A DNA stretch of 64,000 nt from Aurantimonas coralicida DSM 14790 (GTDB lineage Bacteria; Pseudomonadota; Alphaproteobacteria; Rhizobiales; Rhizobiaceae): NCBI RefSeq assembly GCF_000421645.1, contig NZ_ATXK01000007.1, forward strand, positions 124,001-188,000, read 5' to 3'. Shown here in pieces: positions 51,262 to 59,839 of the stretch (position 1 is the stretch's first letter; every line of letters begins with the position of its first letter). The position numbers and the translations under genes were made by a program. The notes under the pieces were generated by a model. The model saw nothing but the letters and a program-made list of their open reading frames with translations, made no database searches and had not been told where the DNA came from.

Positions 51262-52314
51262 ATGGGTCCAGGAAATGTGGGCGGCCTGATCGAGAAGCCC
51301 CGGCCCGGCGCGAGCGAGGGTCCGGGCTCCGGCCCGAAGCGGACCATCGTCTTCCTGCTCGTTCCGAATTTCTCGATGATCGCCTTCGCGACCGCCATCG
51401 AGCCGTTGCGGATCGCCAATCGCGTCGTCGGCCGCGAGATCTATCGCTGGCGCCTCGCCTCGCCGAACGGTCAGCCGGTGCGCGCCTCCAACGGCGTCGA
51501 AGTGGCGGTCACCAGTTCGGTGGAAGCCGAGCGCAAGGCGCTGCCCTCCGAGCACCGTCCGTCGATGGTGTTTGCCTGTTCCGGCGTCTTCGTCGAGGAC
51601 TTCACCGACAAGACCAGCTTCTCCTATCTGCGCGAAAGCCATCAGCGCGGGATCAGCATCGGCGGCCTGTGTACCGGGGCGTGGATTCTGGCCCGCGCCG
51701 GGCTTCTGGCCGACCGGCGCTGCGCCATCCACTGGGAGAACCTGCCCGGCTTTTCCGAGGCCTTCCCGCGGGTCGATGCCTATGCCGATCTCTACGAGAT
51801 CGACCACAACATCTACACCTGCGCCGGCGGCACCGCCGCCCTCGACATGATGCTGACGCTGATCGGCGAGGATCTCGGCGAGGACGTGGTCAACCGGGTC
51901 TGCGAGCAGGCGCTGACCGACCGGGTCCGCAGTTCACAGGATCGCCAGCGACTGCCGCTGCGCGCCCGGCTCGGCGTGCAGCACTCCAAGGTGCTGCGGG
52001 TGATCGAGATCATGGAGGCCAATCTCGCCGACCCGTTGTCGCTGGTCGAGATCGCCGAGGATGTCGGCCTGTCGCGCCGGCAGGTGGAGCGGCTGTTTCA
52101 CCGGGAGATGGGCCGCTCGCCGGCCCGCTACTATCTGGAGATCCGGCTCGACCGGGCGCGGCATCTGCTGCTGCAGTCGCAATTGCCGATCGTCGAGATC
52201 GCGGTGGCCAGCGGCTTCGTCTCGGCCTCGCATTTTTCCAAATGCTACCGCGAACTCTATTCGCGCTCGCCCCAGCAGGAGCGCGCGACGCGTTCGGTTC
52301 TCGCCCCGGCCTGA
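51262..52314 (+). CDS. GlxA/GbdR-type AraC family regulator (DJ-1/PfpI + HTH)
   Basis: A 350-aa regulator. A DJ-1/PfpI-like amidotransferase fold (about 28-195; IVFLLVPNFSMIAFATAIEP and ISIGGLCTGAWILARAGLL) senses the ligand, and a C-terminal AraC double helix-turn-helix (about 240-340; LVEIAEDVGLSRRQVERLF and VASGFVSASHFSKCYREL) binds DNA. This architecture includes GbdR, which activates glycine betaine/dimethylglycine catabolism, and CdhR for carnitine. The position between the corrinoid locus and the dimethylglycine dehydrogenase-like gene makes a similar role likely. The first 25 residues are Gly/Pro-rich and disordered. Confidence 0.88.
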   Translation: MGPGNVGGLIEKPRPGASEGPGSGPKRTIVFLLVPNFSMIAFATAIEPLRIANRVVGREIYRWRLASPNGQPVRASNGVEVAVTSSVEAERKALPSEHRPSMVFACSGVFVEDFTDKTSFSYLRESHQRGISIGGLCTGAWILARAGLLADRRCAIHWENLPGFSEAFPRVDAYADLYEIDHNIYTCAGGTAALDMMLTLIGEDLGEDVVNRVCEQALTDRVRSSQDRQRLPLRARLGVQHSKVLRVIEIMEANLADPLSLVEIAEDVGLSRRQVERLFHREMGRSPARYYLEIRLDRARHLLLQSQLPIVEIAVASGFVSASHFSKCYRELYSRSPQQERATRSVLAPA

Positions 52315-52350
52315 CGGGCGACACGTCACGGGGCCTCGCCAAGGGCGGAG

Positions 52351-53244
52351 CTAGAAATCTTCCATCCAGCGGCGCTGCCGCTCCTGCCACTGACGTTCGC
52401 CGATCAGGCAATCGCTGGTGGTCGCGTTCTGCACCGGCACCACGACAGGCGCCTGCGAGGCTGGATCGGGCCAGGCATCGGCCAGTTCCATCACCAGCTT
52501 GCGGCGGACGGCGGCCGGAAACTGGTCCCATTCGTTGACCGGGATCATGAACGCGCCGGGGCCGCCGATGACGCAATCGGCGTAGTAGCGGTCGAGATCG
52601 GGGATCGAGCCCCATGAGCTGAAGCCGCCGGTGGTCATCAGCGGCAGGCCGTTGATGACGATGCCGCGGGCGACCGCCGCATCGCGCGCTTCGGTGACCA
52701 TGCGGCCCTGATTGTTCGGCCCGTCGCCGGAAATGTCGATGACCCGCCGCAGGCCGGCATAGCCATTGTCGTCGAAGAGGGTCGCGGCATAGTCGATGGC
52801 CGAGGAGATCGACGTGCGCCGCTCGCGATCCGGCTCCTCCGTCTGGAGGCGATAGGCGAAGCCATCGGCGGCCTCGCGGGAATCGATCAGCGTCCAGGAC
52901 ACCACGACCGCCTGAGACAGGGTGCCGGCCCATTCGATATAGGCGACGGCGACGCGGCCGTGCGGGCCGCCGAGGATCGCCTTCTGCACGTCCTCGCTGC
53001 GAAAGGCGGCGGCGTAGCCGGCCCGCTGGATCTCCTGCTCGCCGCGATCCATCGACCAGGAGACGTCGACGGCGAGAACCAGTTCGGCGTCGACCCTGAT
53101 GCCGTCGTCGGGGCGGGCTCCGAGGCCGGAACCGAGGTCGTGCAGGCCGCGCTGTTGAGCGCCGGCCGCCGGATGTCCGGTCAGCGCCGGCAGAAGCGCC
53201 AGCGCCGCCGACAGGAAGGCGAGGATCAGGGTGCGATGTCCCAT
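52351..53244 (-). CDS. DUF1194 von Willebrand factor A-like secreted protein
   Basis: A 297-aa exported protein. Signal peptide to about AAGAQQ (residue 31), then a VWA-like fold beginning ELVLAVDVSWSMDRGEQEI with a metal-adhesion DxSxS motif. The family (DUF1194) is common in rhizobia and of unknown function. It is not obviously linked to its neighbours; its start at 53244 faces away from the peroxiredoxin-like gene behind it on the same strand (80-nt gap). Confidence 0.88.
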   Translation of the reverse strand: MGHRTLILAFLSAALALLPALTGHPAAGAQQRGLHDLGSGLGARPDDGIRVDAELVLAVDVSWSMDRGEQEIQRAGYAAAFRSEDVQKAILGGPHGRVAVAYIEWAGTLSQAVVVSWTLIDSREAADGFAYRLQTEEPDRERRTSISSAIDYAATLFDDNGYAGLRRVIDISGDGPNNQGRMVTEARDAAVARGIVINGLPLMTTGGFSSWGSIPDLDRYYADCVIGGPGAFMIPVNEWDQFPAAVRRKLVMELADAWPDPASQAPVVVPVQNATTSDCLIGERQWQERQRRWMEDF

Positions 53245-53324
53245 TGTGGAAGCGTCACGCCGGATGGCCGGCCGCGCAATTCACAAAGGCGTCACCTCGT
53301 CCCCCCGCCTTCCAGCGAGGCCGA

Positions 53325-53852
53325 TCAGGCCGCGAGTTCACCGCGGGTCGGGTAGCCCTTGTCGACGACGAAGCTCAGCCCGCCGAGGAGATCGTCGAGG
53401 CTCGGCCGCGTGAAGGGTACCGTCTGCAGCCACATGGCGTAGATCGTGCCATCCGGGCGCACCGCCACCAGACCTGGCTCGGCAAAGCGCGCCGGCTCGG
53501 AATCCTGCGCCTTGGAGGAGATGTAGAGGCCCCATTCGCGGGCGCTCTCCTCGCTGAGGCCGTAGCCCACCGGCATGTCGCCGAGGTCCCATTCGGCCTT
53601 CTGGCGCTGGACGCGGGTCTCGTCATCCATCGAGACGGCGTGGACGTTGAAGCCCTTGGCGCGGAATTCCTCGCGGCGCTCTGCCAGTTCGCCGATCTGC
53701 TTCTTGCAGATCGGGCAGTGGACGCCGCGATAGAAGAAGACCAGCGAGAAGTTCTCGGGATTGTCGTTCGCCAGATCGAGCTGGCCGCCGTCGCTCGTTG
53801 CGACCTTGAGGGCCGGTGCCTTGTCGCCGGGCATGGGCGTCGTATGGGGCAT
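53325..53852 (-). CDS. Peroxiredoxin-like (AhpC/TSA redoxin) protein
   Basis: A 175-aa thioredoxin-fold protein. FYRGVHCPICKKQ carries a CxxC pair in the peroxidatic position, and the fold continues through KGFNVHAVSMDDETRVQRQK. It may be a peroxidase or disulfide-active redoxin of the peroxiredoxin-like (DUF899/AhpC-TSA) group. ATG 53852 is followed by PHTTPMPGDKAPAL. It lies downstream of the dimethylglycine dehydrogenase-like gene, which would generate H2O2 if it were an oxidase, so a protective role is possible. Confidence 0.88.
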   Translation of the reverse strand: MPHTTPMPGDKAPALKVATSDGGQLDLANDNPENFSLVFFYRGVHCPICKKQIGELAERREEFRAKGFNVHAVSMDDETRVQRQKAEWDLGDMPVGYGLSEESAREWGLYISSKAQDSEPARFAEPGLVAVRPDGTIYAMWLQTVPFTRPSLDDLLGGLSFVVDKGYPTRGELAA

Positions 53853-53948
53853 GGAATCGTCCTTTCGATGATGAAAAACGCCGCCGGCGGCATTGCGCGG
53901 GCGGCGGAAGCTGCGCCAGCAACGGGCGGCCGGACGGCCCGTTCCATG

Positions 53949-56462
53949 TCAGCCGCGCAGACGGACATTCTCCGGGTCGAAGGGACTTTCGCCGATCACC
54001 GTAGCGTCGTGGAGCGTGCCGAGGATGCGGATCGTCAGCCGCGTCCCCTCGCCGGCATGGGCCGGATCGAGCATCGCCAGGGCAAGGCTCTTGCCGACCC
54101 GCCAGCCGAAGCCGCCATTGGTGGCGCGGCCGACCAACACGCCGTCGGCATAGACCGGTTCGGAGCCGCGGGCGTCGGCGTCGGTCACGCCGTGCACCTC
54201 GAGGGTCGCGAACTGCCAGCGCAGGCCGTTCTCGCGGGCCGCCACCACGGCGTCCCGGCCAATGAAATCGCCCTTGCTGGGATGAACGAACCTCTCAAGG
54301 CCCGACTCGAAGGCATTGTATTCGATCGACAGTTCGCGCGGGATCTGGCGGTAGGACTTCTCCAGCGCCATCGCCCCCATGGCGCGAATACCGAAGGGGC
54401 GGATGCCGAATTCGGCCCCGGCCTCCATCAAGAGGTCGTAGAGCGCGTTCTGCATCTCGATCGGGTGATGCAGCTCCCAGCCGAGTTCGCCGACGAAATT
54501 GACCCGCAGGGCGGTGCAGGCCACCGGACCGACCGACAGGCGCTGTCCGGTCAGCCAGGGAAACGCCGCGTTGGAGAGGTCCGTGCGGGTGAGCTTCGCC
54601 AGCACCTCGCGTGATTTCGGGCCGACGACCACGAGGACGCCGAGCGCATGGGTCACTGGATGCATCGCCACGCTGACGTCGCCCGGCAGCGCCTTCTGCA
54701 GGATGTCATGGTCGATGCCCTCATAGGCGCCGCCGGAGACCAGATAGTAGCTCTCCGCGCCGGCCTTGTAGACGGTGAACTCCGAGCGCACGCCGCCTGC
54801 CGGGGTCAGGAGATGGCAGAGCGCCACGCGGCCCGGCGTTTTCGGAATGCGGTTGGCAAGGAGCCCGTCGAGCCAGGCGGCGGCGCCCGGCCCGCTGACA
54901 TAGGCCTTGGCGAAGGGCGTCATGTCGAGGAGGCCGACAGCCTCGTGGACCGCCCGCACCTCGGCGCCAACATGCTCGAAATAGTTGGAGCGGCGGAAGG
55001 ACCAGCGCTCGCGGATGCGGCCGGTGTGATCGGCCGGCGCATGATTGTGCTTCATCAGGACGTCGGCGCCGACATCGAGCTCTGCCTCGGGCACCGCATA
55101 GCCGTCGGGGGCGAACCAGTTGGCCCGTTCCCAGCCATAGACGGAGCCGAAAACGGCACCGAGCACCTTCTGCCGCTCATAGGACGGCGAGGTTTTCAGC
55201 GGCCGGGCGGCGGCGCGTTCCTCGTCGGGATAATGCACCGAGAAGACGTTGGCATAGGCCTCCTCGTTCTTGGCGCGCAGATAGCCTTCGCCGGCATAGG
55301 GGCCGAAGCGGCGCGGATCGACGCCGGCCAGATCCACGGTGGGTTCGCCGTCGACGATCCATTCGGCGAGCTGCCAGCCCGCCCCGCCGGCCGCGGTGAT
55401 GCCGAAGGAATGGCCCTCGTTGAGCCAGAAATTGGTGCGGTTCGGCGCCGGACCGACAATGGGCGAGCCATCGGGCGTATAGGCGATGGCGCCGTTATAG
55501 ACCTTCTTGATGCCGACCTCACCAAAGGCCGGCACGCGGGCGATGGCGGCCTCGATATGCGGCATCAGCCGGTCGAGATCCTCCTGGAAGAGCTCGTATT
55601 CGCTGTCGGCGTCCGGCCCGTCGAGATAGCAGCAGGGCGCGCCGATCTCGTAGGGGCCGAGCAGCAGGCCGCCATTCTCCTCGCGCATGTACCAGGAGGA
55701 ATCGCTTTCCCGCAGCACTCCCATTTCCGGCAGGCCCTGGCGGCGGCGCTCGACGATCGCCGGATGCGGTTCGGTGACGATGTACTGGTGCTCGACCGGG
55801 ATCACCGGCACGTCCAGCCCGACCATGCGCCCCGTCCGCCGGGCGAAATTGCCGCTGGCCGAGATGACGTGGTCGCAGACGATCTCGCCCTTGTCGGTGA
55901 CGATCTTCCACTCGCCGGAGGCGAGCTGCTCGATGGCGCTGACGGTGGTGTTGCGGTGGATGGTGGCGCCGCGGTCGCGGGCGCCGCGGGCCAGCGCCTG
56001 GGTCAGGTCGGCGGGCTGAATATAGCCGTCCTCGGGATGCTGGATCGCGCCGAGAATGCCGTCGGTCTCGCAGAGCGGCCAGATCTCCTTCAGCTCTGCG
56101 GGCGTCAGCAGCCTGACCGGCACACCGATCGTCTCGGCGACGCCGGCATAGTACATGTACTCGTCCCAGCGGTCCCTGGTGCGCGCCAGCCGGATATTGG
56201 TGACGTTCGAGAAGCCGACATTCATGCCGGTTTCTTCCTGCAGCTTGCGATAGAAGCGCACGGAATAGCGGTGCAGCTGGCCGACGGCATAGCTCATGTT
56301 GAACAGCGGCAGCAGGCCGGCGGCGTGCCAGGTGGAGCCGGAAGTCAGTTCGCGACGCTCGATCAGGACGCTGTCGGTCCAGCCCTTGCGGGCCAGATGA
56401 TAGAGCGTCGACACGCCGACCACGCCGCCGCCGATGACCACTGCCCGCGCCCGATCCTGCAT
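53949..56462 (-). CDS. Dimethylglycine dehydrogenase-like FAD/GcvT protein
   Basis: An 837-aa two-domain enzyme. The N-terminal FAD domain (about 1-400) has VVIGGGVVGVSTLYHLARKG and GSTWHAAGLL with the His that binds FAD covalently in DMGDH/sarcosine dehydrogenase. The C-terminal half (about 430-830) is a GcvT-type folate-binding aminomethyltransferase domain (TPFAKAYVSGPGAAAWLDGL; LRVNFVGELGWELHHP). Such enzymes demethylate dimethylglycine or sarcosine and pass the formaldehyde unit to tetrahydrofolate. The substrate is inferred from the BHMT, proXWV and GbdR-type context. The start is ATG 56462 with GAGGGG; the longer frame upstream has no ribosome site. Confidence 0.9.
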   Translation of the reverse strand: MQDRARAVVIGGGVVGVSTLYHLARKGWTDSVLIERRELTSGSTWHAAGLLPLFNMSYAVGQLHRYSVRFYRKLQEETGMNVGFSNVTNIRLARTRDRWDEYMYYAGVAETIGVPVRLLTPAELKEIWPLCETDGILGAIQHPEDGYIQPADLTQALARGARDRGATIHRNTTVSAIEQLASGEWKIVTDKGEIVCDHVISASGNFARRTGRMVGLDVPVIPVEHQYIVTEPHPAIVERRRQGLPEMGVLRESDSSWYMREENGGLLLGPYEIGAPCCYLDGPDADSEYELFQEDLDRLMPHIEAAIARVPAFGEVGIKKVYNGAIAYTPDGSPIVGPAPNRTNFWLNEGHSFGITAAGGAGWQLAEWIVDGEPTVDLAGVDPRRFGPYAGEGYLRAKNEEAYANVFSVHYPDEERAAARPLKTSPSYERQKVLGAVFGSVYGWERANWFAPDGYAVPEAELDVGADVLMKHNHAPADHTGRIRERWSFRRSNYFEHVGAEVRAVHEAVGLLDMTPFAKAYVSGPGAAAWLDGLLANRIPKTPGRVALCHLLTPAGGVRSEFTVYKAGAESYYLVSGGAYEGIDHDILQKALPGDVSVAMHPVTHALGVLVVVGPKSREVLAKLTRTDLSNAAFPWLTGQRLSVGPVACTALRVNFVGELGWELHHPIEMQNALYDLLMEAGAEFGIRPFGIRAMGAMALEKSYRQIPRELSIEYNAFESGLERFVHPSKGDFIGRDAVVAARENGLRWQFATLEVHGVTDADARGSEPVYADGVLVGRATNGGFGWRVGKSLALAMLDPAHAGEGTRLTIRILGTLHDATVIGESPFDPENVRLRG

Positions 56463-56643
56463 GACCACCCCTCGTCTGCCAGACTGCCGTAGCGGCGTGT
56501 CGAGCCTAGTGGAGCGGTTGGCGCACACGCAGTCTCTTTGCGACATCGGCTGTCGGGCGAACGGCGCAGCCTGGCTGCCGGCCGACCGGGACCGCCACCG
56601 GACCAACCTGCCGGGAGGGTTTTGTTAACCATGTTCGGGGAGG

Positions 56644-58413
56644 ATGCCGTTCCGAGACAGATCGCGATGGGACGGATCCGTGACGCTCATTTCCTCCGTT
56701 GACCGACAGGATGCTGGAACGGTGAAATCCGCCCTCACCTCGCCGCTTCTTCTGCTCGCGCTGGTCTGCGCCGTCCTCGCCGCGCTTCTCACCCTGAAGC
56801 TGACGCTGCCGATCGGCGCCTTCTACTGGGACCTGTTCATCTATTTCGACGCGGCGAACCGCATCTGGAGCGGCCAGCTTCCCGGCGTCGACTTCTTTAC
56901 GCCGGTCGGGCCGCTGGGCTACTGGCTCTTCGCCCTGTTCGTGGGGCTGTTTCCCGACGGCCAGCCGCTGCTGATCGCGCAATGGTCGCTCATGGCGGTC
57001 ACCGCGCCGCTGCTGGCGCTGGTGCTGGTCGATATCGACCGCCGTTCGCGGCTCGTCGCGCTGGCGCTCCTTGCGCCGTTCCTGGTCTTCCAGATCCTGC
57101 CGATCAATGTCGAGACCTATTACAGCTTTCCCGGTGTGGACGGCTTCGGCATTTACAACCGGCAGATGTGCCTGCTGCTCTACGTGCTGACGGCCGGGCT
57201 GGTCTTCGCCCGGGGCCGCATAACGGTGCTGGCGACGATCGCCGGCACGATGCTGGCGCTGTTTCTCGTCAAGATCACCGGTTTTGCCGGCGGCGCGCTG
57301 ATCTGCGCCTTCGCCTTCGCCGCCGGACGCGTGTCCCTGCGCACGGCGATCGGGGCGCTTGTCGGCTTCCTCGCCACGCTGGCGCTCCTGGAACTGACGA
57401 CCGGCGTCGTCAGCGCCTATGTCGGCGATATCGCCGCGCTGGTGGCGCTCAACGAAGGCAGCATCCTGCCGCGCTTCCTGCAGGCGGCCTCGATCCATTT
57501 CATGGCCTTCGGCCCGCTGGCGATCCTGATCGCCGCGCTCGCTCTGATCGGGCTGCCCGACATTCTGCAAGCAACGACCACGCTTGTCCGCTCGCGGCGC
57601 GTCGCCGCTCTGGCGGCGCTCATCGACCGCGACGTCTTCTGGCTCGGCGTGGTGAGCTTCGCGGCGCTGTTCGTGGAAACCCAGAACACCGGCGGTCTTG
57701 CCTTCATCTTCGTCTGGCCAGTGCTCTTGCGCATTCTGGTGCGGGCCGGCGGCGCGCCGACATGGCGGCTGGCGCTGGTCCTCAGCCTCGTCGCCGCCAG
57801 TGCCCTGCCGACCTTCGTGCAGGTGATCCATCGCGGTGCCCGCGCCCTTGTCGGGCAGATCGCCTATGTCGATCTCGACGCGCCCCGCCTCGGCACCCTC
57901 GCCGCCGTCTCGCAGCGGCCGGAGCTGATCCGGCGCGCCACGGTGATGCTGGACACCTACCAGCGCTTTCCCGAGGCCTTCGACCATCTGGCGGACGAGG
58001 AGCAGCTGCCGAGCTTCACCCTCTACAACGAGCCGGATTTCCACCTGACCTGGCTCATGGGGGTCGAGGAGGCGGTCGAGGCGATCGAGGCGCTGGAAGC
58101 GGCACGCGGCGTGCGCTTCGAGACGATCATGAACCTGAATTTCGTCAATCCCTTCCCCTGGCTTCTCGACCGGCAGGCGCCGCGCGGCATCGCCATCGGC
58201 GCCGATCCGTTCCGCGCAGTGCCGGACCCGGACCAGGCGGTGCTCGCCTCGGTGAAGGAAACGGACCTGCTGCTCTACCCGCTCTGCCCGGTCACCGTGG
58301 CCAATCGCCTGCTGCGCGACCTCTACGCGCCGGGCCTGGCCGGCCACAGCCGCATCCAGCTCTCGCCCTGCTGGGACGCCTATGTCCGCAACGATCTGCT
58401 GCCACCGCAGTAG
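56644..58413 (+). CDS. Polytopic membrane protein, GT-C glycosyltransferase-like
   Basis: A 589-aa protein with about ten to eleven transmembrane helices and a hydrophilic C-terminal domain of about 170 residues. After the first helix it reads FYWDLFIYFDAANRIWSGQL and then GVDFFTPVGPLGYWLFALF, the pattern of GT-C enzymes, which carry acidic residues in the first long periplasmic loop and use lipid-linked sugars. I recognise no specific family. Alternative starts are GTG 56680 and GTG 56722 (the last with AGGA at 10 nt). It is followed by the rsgA unit, and the lipid-linked-sugar type cluster at 59.8-64 kb may be related. Confidence 0.6.
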   Translation: MPFRDRSRWDGSVTLISSVDRQDAGTVKSALTSPLLLLALVCAVLAALLTLKLTLPIGAFYWDLFIYFDAANRIWSGQLPGVDFFTPVGPLGYWLFALFVGLFPDGQPLLIAQWSLMAVTAPLLALVLVDIDRRSRLVALALLAPFLVFQILPINVETYYSFPGVDGFGIYNRQMCLLLYVLTAGLVFARGRITVLATIAGTMLALFLVKITGFAGGALICAFAFAAGRVSLRTAIGALVGFLATLALLELTTGVVSAYVGDIAALVALNEGSILPRFLQAASIHFMAFGPLAILIAALALIGLPDILQATTTLVRSRRVAALAALIDRDVFWLGVVSFAALFVETQNTGGLAFIFVWPVLLRILVRAGGAPTWRLALVLSLVAASALPTFVQVIHRGARALVGQIAYVDLDAPRLGTLAAVSQRPELIRRATVMLDTYQRFPEAFDHLADEEQLPSFTLYNEPDFHLTWLMGVEEAVEAIEALEAARGVRFETIMNLNFVNPFPWLLDRQAPRGIAIGADPFRAVPDPDQAVLASVKETDLLLYPLCPVTVANRLLRDLYAPGLAGHSRIQLSPCWDAYVRNDLLPPQ

Positions 58414-58563
58414 CGGCAGGAGTGCCGCGGCGGTCGCCGCCCGCGATCTGGACGTGGTTCTGCAGCACACCCGATCGCGCGTTGAACGGGATCTTGTATC
58501 GAGACCGAACGGGTTTCGATAAGACTTCCGGATCTGCCGCTTTCAAGCGTTGAGGAACAGGAC

Positions 58564-58638
58564 ATGATGGCAGGGAAGCCCCGCCTCGATATTGGAGAGC
58601 AGATGGCGACAGCCCTTTCTCATCGGACGCCCCATTGA
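58564..58638 (+). CDS. 24-codon leader ORF overlapping the rsgA start
   Basis: ATG 58564 (a second ATG follows at 58567), preceded by GAGG at 8-9 nt, opens a 24-codon frame (MMAGKPRLDIGEQMATALSH, then RTPH) that ends at TGA 58636-58638. This stop overlaps the TTG start of rsgA (TTGA), so ribosomes ending the leader could restart on rsgA. A real leader peptide is not proven. Confidence 0.4.
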   Translation: MMAGKPRLDIGEQMATALSHRTPH

Positions 58639-59669
58639 GCACGCGAGCTGAAACCGCAGAGCATGAGCTGCTTTCCGCCCTGGGCTGGAGTTCGTTCTTT
58701 GCCGAACAGATCACGCCGGACGATGCTGGTTTAGAGCCAGTTCGTATCGCGAGGGTCCACCGCTCGCGGCTCACGGCCCTGTCGCCACAGGGGCCGGTCG
58801 AACCGGTCCTGACGTCCGACGTCACGACGAGCGATTTCGCCGTCGGCGACTTCGTTCTCATCCACCCCGCCACCCTCCTTCTCCAGCGCCGCCTCGAGCG
58901 ACGCTCCGTCATCCAGCGTCGCGTTTCCGGGGGCACGGTTCCGCAGCTTGCCGGGGCCAATATCGACACGCTGTTCATCGTGACATCCTGCAACATGGAT
59001 TTCAGCCCAGCCCGGCTTGAACGCTATCTTGCCTGGGCCAATCAGGCAGGAATGGAGCCGGTCATCTTGTTGACGAAGGCCGATCTTACAGACGATCTGG
59101 ATTCATACGAGCATCAGGCCCGCGCGCTGCAGCGCGGGCTCGAGGTGGTGATCGTCAATCCAAAGTCGAGCGATGCGACAGCCTCCCTGGCGCAATGGTG
59201 CAAGCCTGGGCAAACGGTCGCGCTGGTCGGCTCATCCGGCGTCGGCAAATCGACCCTGGTGAACACGCTTGTCGGCGTGACCGAGGAACCGCAGCAGGAG
59301 ACCGGCTCCATTCGGGAAGACGACGCGAAAGGACGTCACACCACGACGGCCCGCTCCCTTCACCCGATTGCAGGTGGCGGTTGGGTGATCGACACGCCGG
59401 GGATCCGGACATTGCAGGTCAGCGACGTCGCCGACGGCCTCGACATCTTGTTCGCCGAGATCACGGAACAGGCGGCACAGTGCCGATTTCGCGACTGTAC
59501 GCACGCGCATGAGCCGGGATGCGCCGTCCAGGCGGCGGTGGCCGCAGGAGCCATCGATCGAGAACGGCTCGAGCGCTGGCGCAAGCTGCAGGACGAGAAC
59601 GCCGAGAGCGACCTCGCCAAGACCCCCTGGGCCGGCGGCACAGGCGGAAGGCGCAACAAGAGGCGCTAG
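58635..59669 (+). CDS. rsgA: Ribosome small subunit-dependent GTPase A
   Basis: RsgA is a 30S-maturation GTPase. The 344-aa protein shows the circularly permuted motif order typical of the family: N-terminal OB fold (FAVGDFVLIH), G4 (TKAD), then G1 (GSSGVGKSTL) and G3 (IDTPGIR), and a C-terminal zinc knuckle with CRFRDCTHAHEPGC. The C-terminus is basic (GGRRNKRR). The start is TTG at 58635; it overlaps the end of a short leader ORF by 3 nt and lacks a strong ribosome site of its own, which fits coupled initiation. Confidence 0.95.
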   Translation: MSTRAETAEHELLSALGWSSFFAEQITPDDAGLEPVRIARVHRSRLTALSPQGPVEPVLTSDVTTSDFAVGDFVLIHPATLLLQRRLERRSVIQRRVSGGTVPQLAGANIDTLFIVTSCNMDFSPARLERYLAWANQAGMEPVILLTKADLTDDLDSYEHQARALQRGLEVVIVNPKSSDATASLAQWCKPGQTVALVGSSGVGKSTLVNTLVGVTEEPQQETGSIREDDAKGRHTTTARSLHPIAGGGWVIDTPGIRTLQVSDVADGLDILFAEITEQAAQCRFRDCTHAHEPGCAVQAAVAAGAIDRERLERWRKLQDENAESDLAKTPWAGGTGGRRNKRR

Positions 59670-59782
59670 GATCAGGTTGCGCGAAGCCATCCGGGGAGAG
59701 AGCGGTGCCTCCAGGGGACGATAGCGCCCGTCGGTGGCCTTGCACCCTGAACCCGCATCGACACGTGCAGCCGCCACAACGC

Positions 59783-59809
59783 AAAAAGGCCGGGCGGGGG
59801 CCCGGCCTT
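59783..59809 (-). terminator. Rho-independent terminator after the aminotransferase gene
   Basis: A 10-bp stem (59786-59795 with 59800-59809) around GGGG. On the minus strand it is followed by TTT and lies 31 nt past the stop at 59840. Confidence 0.7.
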
Positions 59810-59839
59810 GCCGTGTCTGTCGCCCGGGTTGCCCGGCGG

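Noticed and set aside
54648-56492. 614-aa plus-strand open frame opposite the dimethylglycine dehydrogenase-like gene
   Set aside because: High-GC shadow frame; the minus strand carries a full conserved two-domain enzyme and the plus frame has no family signature.
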